Shown piece after piece: positions 59,367-64,000 of a stretch of DNA of 64,000 nucleotides. Position numbers and translations under genes: made by a program. The notes beneath the pieces were generated by a model, which saw only the letters and a program-made list of their open reading frames with translations, did no database searches and was not told where the DNA came from. The DNA comes from Microbulbifer sp. YPW16 (GTDB lineage Bacteria; Pseudomonadota; Gammaproteobacteria; Pseudomonadales; Cellvibrionaceae), in assembly GCF_021290385.1 (NCBI RefSeq), contig NZ_CP089928.1:310001-374000 (forward strand). The letters are read 5' to 3'. Every line of letters starts with the position of its first letter. Positions within the stretch are counted from its first letter, which is position 1.

Positions 59367-60371
59367 TCATTGTCGCGGCTTGGATGCGAACAGGTTGAGC
59401 GCCATGCGCTCGGAGAGGTAGCGGGTCACCTGGAGCCCCTTGATACTGTTACCGGCGTCATCCAGGGGCGGGGAAAAGGTGGCCAGGCCGCCCTTCCCGG
59501 GGATCACCGTAATCAGCCCCCCGCTGACACCGCTCTTGCCGGGCAGCCCGGTCTCGTAGAGCCAATCACCAGTCAGTTCATACAGCCCGGCGGTTGCCAA
59601 TACCGCCAGCACCCGCTTGGATACAGCGGTACCCACGACGCGCTCACCGGACAGCGGGTTCACACCGCCGCCGGCCAGTGTGGCACTCATTACTGCCAGG
59701 TCCCGGGTCGTGACATTGATAGAACACTGTCGTGTGTAGACATCCGTTGCCTCCATGGCGTCGCAGTACATCCGCTCATATCCCTCGAGCAATTTAGCGA
59801 CGCCGCGATTGCGCTGGTTGGTCGCCATCTCCGAGTTGTAGGCAGTTTCATTAATTTCCAGTCGGCGACCCGCGAAGCGGGACAGACCGTCTAGCACAAA
59901 ACGCCATTTTTCCTCCGCGGTCTTACCCGGCGCCAGGCTGGTGGTGGCAATGGCACCGGCATTGACCATGGTATTGGTAAGGCGATCGGGGCTGAGTTCC
60001 AGGGCGATCACGGAATCGTAGGGCATGCCGGTAGCGTTGACGCCAATCTTCCTGCGGGCCTCCTCCACGCCTATGGCCTGGCATACCAGGGCGAACACAA
60101 AGGGTTTGGACACGCTCTGGATCGTGAAAGAGTGATCCGCATCACCTTCTGCATGCTGGGTGCCATCGACGCTGGTGATGCACGCGCCAAACAGGTCCCG
60201 CGGCACCTCTGCCAGCACCGGGATGTAATCCGCCACCCTGCCCTCGTCGCCAACCCGGTACAGCTCATAGGCATCGTGTAGCATGGCCGCTACCGTGCCG
60301 GCGGCCGGGAGGCTGCCGGTGGAAATAATCGAGGTCTTTTCCTGGGCCTCTGGCGGTAGGGGTTCGTGCAT
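59367..60371 (-). CDS. glsA: Glutaminase A
   Basis: Hydrolyses glutamine to glutamate and ammonia. The ATG at 60371 (MHEPLPPEAQ) gives 334 residues; an in-frame start at 60395 is less likely. It has the serine-hydrolase core Ser86-x-x-Lys89 in SFTIQSVSKPFVFALVCQ, the family stretches PYDSVIALELS and NTMVNAGAIATTSLA, NSEMATNQRNRGVAKLLEG, TRQCSINVTTRDLAVMSATL and LPGKSGVSGGLITVIPG. It is full length. It is upstream of the ThDP enzyme by 54 bp, possibly in one transcript. Confidence 0.94.
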   Translation of the reverse strand: MHEPLPPEAQEKTSIISTGSLPAAGTVAAMLHDAYELYRVGDEGRVADYIPVLAEVPRDLFGACITSVDGTQHAEGDADHSFTIQSVSKPFVFALVCQAIGVEEARRKIGVNATGMPYDSVIALELSPDRLTNTMVNAGAIATTSLAPGKTAEEKWRFVLDGLSRFAGRRLEINETAYNSEMATNQRNRGVAKLLEGYERMYCDAMEATDVYTRQCSINVTTRDLAVMSATLAGGGVNPLSGERVVGTAVSKRVLAVLATAGLYELTGDWLYETGLPGKSGVSGGLITVIPGKGGLATFSPPLDDAGNSIKGLQVTRYLSERMALNLFASKPRQ

Positions 60372-60466
60372 GGCGAGGGGTCCGGTGCCTGGCAAATCGG
60401 GATGCGGCTGCCGGACCAGTCTAGACCAGGGAGCGCCCTGTCTCGCAGCCGCAGCCGCAGCAGGAC

Positions 60467-60964
60467 TCAGGGACGATAGTGGCTGGGCAGGTGCGAGAGG
60501 TTATCCAGCTCGCACTCCTCACTGTAGTGAATCAGCGCGCGCTCTATCCTGTCTGGGATATGGTTACGCAGCTTCCCGGTCTCGGCGATGATCGCCTCCT
60601 CAATATCGCTCAGCGAAACCTGCATCAGGTCATAGCGGACAAGCACCTCTTCCCCTTTAATCCAGAGACCGTCGATACCCTTGAGTGACTGAACTGACGC
60701 CATCACCCGGTCACGGGCCTCTGCATTGAGCTTTTTCGTCAGCCTGATCCTGTGGGCCTTGAACACAGCGGTACCGAGCTGTTTCTCCGCCAGCCCGAAG
60801 GTGGCCTCACCCACATACAGGTGTGGCCAGCGCTGGAAGCGGGAACGGCAGTGCTCGGAGCAGAAAGAATACTTGATATGCCGGTGTTGCCAGCTGTGAG
60901 CCCCCTCCGGCACCGTGGCACCGCAGACCGGGTCGCGCGACTGTCCAAGCAATGAGTGAGCCAT
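60467..60964 (-). CDS. YHS-domain protein with an HMA-like C-terminal domain
   Basis: A 165-residue cytoplasmic protein. The N terminus is a YHS/TRASH-like metal-binding domain: DPVCGATVPEGAHSWQHRHI, then KYSFCSEHCRSRFQRWPHLY. The C-terminal half, MASVQSLKGIDGLWIKGEEV, LVRYDLMQVSLSDIEEAII, has the shape of a heavy-metal-associated domain but lacks the CxxC, so it cannot bind a metal in the usual way. Probable role: copper or other metal sensing/handling, or interaction with a transporter. It is near the ZIP transporter gene. Confidence 0.8.
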   Translation of the reverse strand: MAHSLLGQSRDPVCGATVPEGAHSWQHRHIKYSFCSEHCRSRFQRWPHLYVGEATFGLAEKQLGTAVFKAHRIRLTKKLNAEARDRVMASVQSLKGIDGLWIKGEEVLVRYDLMQVSLSDIEEAIIAETGKLRNHIPDRIERALIHYSEECELDNLSHLPSHYRP

Positions 60965-61049
60965 CGGCTGTACCGTTGTGTTCGGGTGTTCGTGCTATCC
61001 GTAGTTTAGCAAGGGGCCGACACCATGCCCGGGACCCCCCGGCTAAAGG

Positions 61050-61799
61050 TCAGTGTGCAACATAGCGTGCCAGGGCGAACATCAGCAGCAGCCCAAGGGC
61101 AAAGAAACCGAAATGGACCGCCGCGGCGCCGGCGCCCCCGCGATGCTTGATTTCCGGGATCAGGTCCGAGGCGGAGATGTAGATAAAGCTGCCAGCCCCG
61201 AACAGGACCAGTGTGCCCAGGTCAAAGTGGCGCGACAGCAGGTAAGCCAGTAATGCGCCCAGGGGAAATGTCAGGCCGGAGATAAAGTTCCAGGCCAGCG
61301 CCCGGCGGCGCGACCAGCCACCGTGTACCAGCACTCCAAAATCCCCAAGCTCCTGGGGCACCTCGTGTGCCGCAGCGGCAAGCCAGGCGGCAATACCTGC
61401 GCGCGCATCAATCAGGAAGGTGCTGGCAACCGCCAGCCCGCCGATAAAGTTATGGATCCCGTCCCCGAGCAGGATCAGGTAGGTGACCGGCTCCCGGCTG
61501 TTGGAGTGGGTGCCATGGGAGTGGTGCCAGCTGAGTAACTGTTCAAGCAGGAGGAACGTACTGAAACCAACCAGGACCCAGAGCCCCGCATTGAGCGGTC
61601 GAACAGATGCCAGCCCCTCGGGCAGCATGTGGAAGAAGGCCCCACCCAGTAGGGTTGCCGCCGCCAGGGACACCAGCGGCAACAGGATCCTCTCCAGGGT
61701 GGCTTCGCGCATCAGCAGGCTGATGGCACCGGACATGGCGATGCCACTCATCAGCAGTCCGCCCCCCAGGATCCAGGGGAGTTCAGTCATTGCACTCAT
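61050..61799 (-). CDS. ZIP-family metal transporter
   Basis: Inner-membrane divalent metal (Zn, Fe or Mn) importer. From the ATG at 61799 it has 249 residues (61790 is an alternative). Eight or so helices include the metal-site helices LLGDGIHNFIGGLAVASTFL and AAAAHEVPQELGDFGVLVHG with conserved HN and HEVPQE signatures. The His-rich cytoplasmic loop (SWHHSHGTHSNSREP) is typical. It is a close neighbour of the YHS-domain gene. Confidence 0.93.
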   Translation of the reverse strand: MSAMTELPWILGGGLLMSGIAMSGAISLLMREATLERILLPLVSLAAATLLGGAFFHMLPEGLASVRPLNAGLWVLVGFSTFLLLEQLLSWHHSHGTHSNSREPVTYLILLGDGIHNFIGGLAVASTFLIDARAGIAAWLAAAAHEVPQELGDFGVLVHGGWSRRRALAWNFISGLTFPLGALLAYLLSRHFDLGTLVLFGAGSFIYISASDLIPEIKHRGGAGAAAVHFGFFALGLLLMFALARYVAH

Positions 61800-61965
61800 G
61801 GGTCGCCGGGGTTGCAGGATGCCTTGCCATAGCGGTTGTTCCCTGGTCCATATCCCCCGCAAGGATAGGTCCTCCCCCTGAGTCGCCAGCTTATTCCGGG
61901 GGCAGCTTTCGTTAAATTGCTATCAGCCCCGTGGGTGGCTGCGGGCGTACCGTGCGCCCGGGTGG

Positions 61966-62883
61966 CTACTTATCCGGGAAGGGTATGTACTCTTCCTCAT
62001 CACCGGGGACCCTGGCGAAATTGCCCTGTTTCCAGTCATTCACAGCCTGGTCGATCCGTTCAGCCCTGCTGGATACAAAGTTCCAGACAATATGGCGCCG
62101 GTCGAATGGCTCGCCACCGATGATCGCAATGCGACTCTCCTCGGCAGCCACGAGTTCCACGCCGGACTCCTGGCGGAAGACCGCCATGCTGAATTCCGGT
62201 ATCTCCATATCGCGCGCATTGAGCTTTCCGGCGGCCACATAGACGGCCCTTTCCTCGACATCCGGCAGGGTGATCCGCTGGCCGGCCTGCAGGTGTGCCT
62301 CGACATAAAGGGTTTCCGCATAGGTCTTTACCGGGGATTCGACACCATAGGCGCTGCCCATGATCACGCGGACCGGCACATCGTCCACGGTAATGGCGGG
62401 GATCTTCTGTGACGGGTAATGATGGAACTCGGGGGCAATCTCCTCCTGTCCCTTGGGCAGGGCCAGCCAGAGTTGCAGCCCGTGCAGGCGGTGGGACAGG
62501 CTGCGCACTTCGTCGCGCTCCCGCTCCGAGTGGACAATGCCACTGCCGGCGACCATCAGGTTGATGTCCCCGGGCCTGATCGGTTGCAGGCTGCCCAGGG
62601 AATCCCGGTGCAGGATCTCCCCCTCGAACAGGTAGGTGACGGTACAGATACCGATATGCGGGTGCGGCCTGACATTGATTCCCTGCCCCGCAGCAAAGTC
62701 AGCCGGGCCCATATGGTCAAAGAAAATCCACGGCCCCACCATTTGCTGTTCGCGGCTGGGCAGTGCGCGCCGTACGGAAAAACCACCGAGCTCCCGCGAT
62801 TTTGGCTCGATAATTTCGGCGATGGCGCCGCAACCCACAACGAAATCGCACTCCTGCTCCGCGGTCCTGGTCAGATTGCTCAC
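61966..62883 (-). CDS. Pirin family protein
   Basis: Cytoplasmic two-cupin protein; bacterial pirins bind iron and some act as quercetinases or modulate enzymes. The GTG at 62883 is supported by AGGGGA about 6 nt upstream, giving 305 residues. The metal ligands lie in the N-terminal cupin (VRPHPHIGICTVTYLFEGEI, LHRDSLGS, GSGIVHSERERDE). GPWIFFDHMGPADFAAGQGI, LHGLQLWLALPKGQEEIAP and the C-terminal cupin with YVEAHLQAGQRITLPDVEER complete the family. Function is not predictable. Confidence 0.92.
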   Translation of the reverse strand: MSNLTRTAEQECDFVVGCGAIAEIIEPKSRELGGFSVRRALPSREQQMVGPWIFFDHMGPADFAAGQGINVRPHPHIGICTVTYLFEGEILHRDSLGSLQPIRPGDINLMVAGSGIVHSERERDEVRSLSHRLHGLQLWLALPKGQEEIAPEFHHYPSQKIPAITVDDVPVRVIMGSAYGVESPVKTYAETLYVEAHLQAGQRITLPDVEERAVYVAAGKLNARDMEIPEFSMAVFRQESGVELVAAEESRIAIIGGEPFDRRHIVWNFVSSRAERIDQAVNDWKQGNFARVPGDEEEYIPFPDK

Positions 62884-62994
62884 GGTTGTTCCCCTGCTCT
62901 GCTGCTGTCGATGAATCCTGGTTATTTGATTCCGTTCCCCGGCTGCCCGGGACATATGCATTATGCGGGGACGGAGCCGCATCTGCTTCGCAAT

Positions 62995-63026
62995 CTATCG
63001 AACTCAAGGTTCGAAAGGATCGATAG
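62995..63026. promoter_or_regulatory. Nested inverted repeats between pirin and mscS-like genes
   Basis: CTATCG (62995-63000) pairs with CGATAG (63021-63026), and inside it TCGAAC (62998-63003) pairs with GTTCGA (63009-63014) around TCAAG. The two stems overlap, so they are alternatives. They lie in the 261-bp divergent gap (62884-63144), which has no gene. Possible operator or alternative hairpin; low confidence. Confidence 0.3.
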
Positions 63027-63144
63027 TCCCTGAAAGCCAGAGTCTATCCTTTTTAGAGTCATCGTCGTCTGTCCTTGTGGCATGCAAAGCATTAATATGC
63101 CCGCTCACCAGAGATGACCAACCTGTAGTGAAGATGGGGTATCA

Positions 63145-63996
63145 ATGCTACAGCAACTGCTAGAAAACAAATTATTGCTGTCAATACTCGTTATTGTCGC
63201 AATCCTGATGCTGCGGTTCCTGCTGGGTTTTGTATTTGCCCGCCAGAAACGCTGGGCAAAACAGGATCGCCGTCGCCGCATCAACACTGTCCATAATCTC
63301 AGTAATCTCCTGATCGTCCTCGGGCTGGTTGCGGTCTGGGTATCGGAGTTGCGGGAATTTGCCCTGTCCATCGCCGCCTTCTCCGTGGCGATCGTCATCG
63401 CCCTGCGGGAGGTGGTGCAGAGCCTGGTGGGCAAGATTTACCAGGCCAGCATGCGATCGTTCCAGGTGGGCGACTGGGTCAAGGTTGGTGACCAGTTTGG
63501 TGAGGTCATCGACAGCGACTGGCTGAGCACGACCTTGCTGGAGATCGATCCCCACGGGCTGGGCAGTGGCTATACGGGTATCACCCTGTATATCCCCAAC
63601 AACGTGTTTTTCACCAAGCCAGTGAAGAACCTCAATTTTATGCGCCGGTATATCGAGCACTCGTTCTCGATCGTGCGCGAGAACAAGGGAGGCAACCCTT
63701 TTGCCGCCAAGGAATTCCTGCTGGAGCGCATCCGCGAGCACAGCGAGGCCTTCCACGAGGTGGCGGCCCGCTACTGCCAGATGATCGAGCATCGCACTGG
63801 CGTCGAGCTGGTGGGGACGGACCCCAAGATCAGTTTTACCACCAACGAGTTCGGCCATGATGTTGTCACCATCACCCTGTTCTGCCCCCGGGAAGAGGCG
63901 CACGATATCGAGCAGAATGTGACCGAGGACCTTTATAACTTCTGGTACAGCGGGCCCCAGAACCAGCTGGCGACCGGGGAGTCTGGCGAGGCCTGA
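63145..63996 (+). CDS. MscS-family mechanosensitive ion channel
   Basis: Small-conductance channel that releases solutes during hypo-osmotic shock. The 283 residues begin with helices around 10-29 (LLLSILVIVAILMLRFLLGF) and 51-68, then the pore helix TM3 (FALSIAAFSVAIVIALREVV) leading to QSLVGKIYQASMRSFQVGDW and the MscS beta domain (VKVGDQFGEVIDSDWLSTTL, TLYIPNNVFFTKPVKNLNF). The C-terminal alpha+beta domain is shorter than E. coli MscS. The Gly-rich TM3 stretch of MscS is replaced here by Ala/Val. The stop lies 2 codons before the window end. Confidence 0.88.
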   Translation: MLQQLLENKLLLSILVIVAILMLRFLLGFVFARQKRWAKQDRRRRINTVHNLSNLLIVLGLVAVWVSELREFALSIAAFSVAIVIALREVVQSLVGKIYQASMRSFQVGDWVKVGDQFGEVIDSDWLSTTLLEIDPHGLGSGYTGITLYIPNNVFFTKPVKNLNFMRRYIEHSFSIVRENKGGNPFAAKEFLLERIREHSEAFHEVAARYCQMIEHRTGVELVGTDPKISFTTNEFGHDVVTITLFCPREEAHDIEQNVTEDLYNFWYSGPQNQLATGESGEA

Positions 63997-64000
63997 TCCC

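Overview
This 64-kb window is GC-rich chromosomal DNA of a gammaproteobacterium. Three things point that way: the conserved block bpt-aat / trxB / ftsK-lolA-rarA-crcB-serS-cysG at the left end, a TonB-dependent receptor of the plug type common in marine Cellvibrionales-like bacteria, and glutathione-dependent formaldehyde detoxification genes. The exact genus cannot be fixed from sequence alone. I see no tRNA, rRNA, CRISPR array, insertion sequence or prophage.

Layout. (1) 1-10.9 kb: housekeeping genes for N-end rule aminoacyl transferases, thioredoxin reductase, the FtsK translocase, LolA, RarA, the fluoride channel CrcB, SerRS and siroheme synthase, interrupted by a relic of a short-chain dehydrogenase gene. 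(2) 10.9-20.3 kb: a penicillin-acylase-type amidase divergent from a TonB receptor that carries an unusual inserted loop, then an egtB-egtD-DUF411-YheT run (ergothioneine core, a DUF411 protein and a hydrolase). (3) 20.3-24.0 kb: fdhD and a YdeP-type molybdenum oxidoreductase, then a DUF202 membrane protein. (4) 24.0-25.4 kb: an AT-richer islet with an acyltransferase gene and a small ribbon-helix-helix-like gene preceded by three copies of a 16-bp palindrome. (5) 25.4-35.4 kb, minus strand: a tightly overlapping ten-gene operon for a four-subunit NAD(P)-linked group 3b-type [NiFe] hydrogenase, a cyclic-nucleotide-domain protein, a maturation protease and hypA-F-C-D-E. HypA lacks its zinc domain and hypB is absent. 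(6) 35.5-52 kb: GNAT acetyltransferase, phosphoenolpyruvate synthase, a REP array, a P-type cation ATPase, a thiol-redox membrane protein, a complete N-ATPase-type rotary ATPase operon (beta, epsilon, Q, a, c, b/delta, alpha, gamma; no atpR), an NTF2-like exported protein and a USP-DUF389 membrane protein. (7) 52-64 kb: quinone-reductase-like enzyme, LysR regulator divergent from frmA-fghA, an aldehyde dehydrogenase / acetolactate-synthase-like / glutaminase set, a YHS-domain protein, ZIP transporter, pirin and an MscS channel.

How it fits together. Regions 3, 5 and 6 look like an accessory bioenergetic island: reversible H2/NAD(P)H chemistry, molybdenum redox chemistry, ion pumping by a second rotary ATPase and a P-type ATPase, PEP regeneration, and universal-stress modules. 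I infer a role in energy and redox balancing under oxygen or energy limitation. Region 7 handles formaldehyde and other aldehydes. The most unusual points are the reduced hydrogenase maturation set, the N-ATPase without atpR and with an Arg in place of the alpha-subunit Walker A Lys, the palindrome array in front of the small regulator-like gene, and the alternating REP array.
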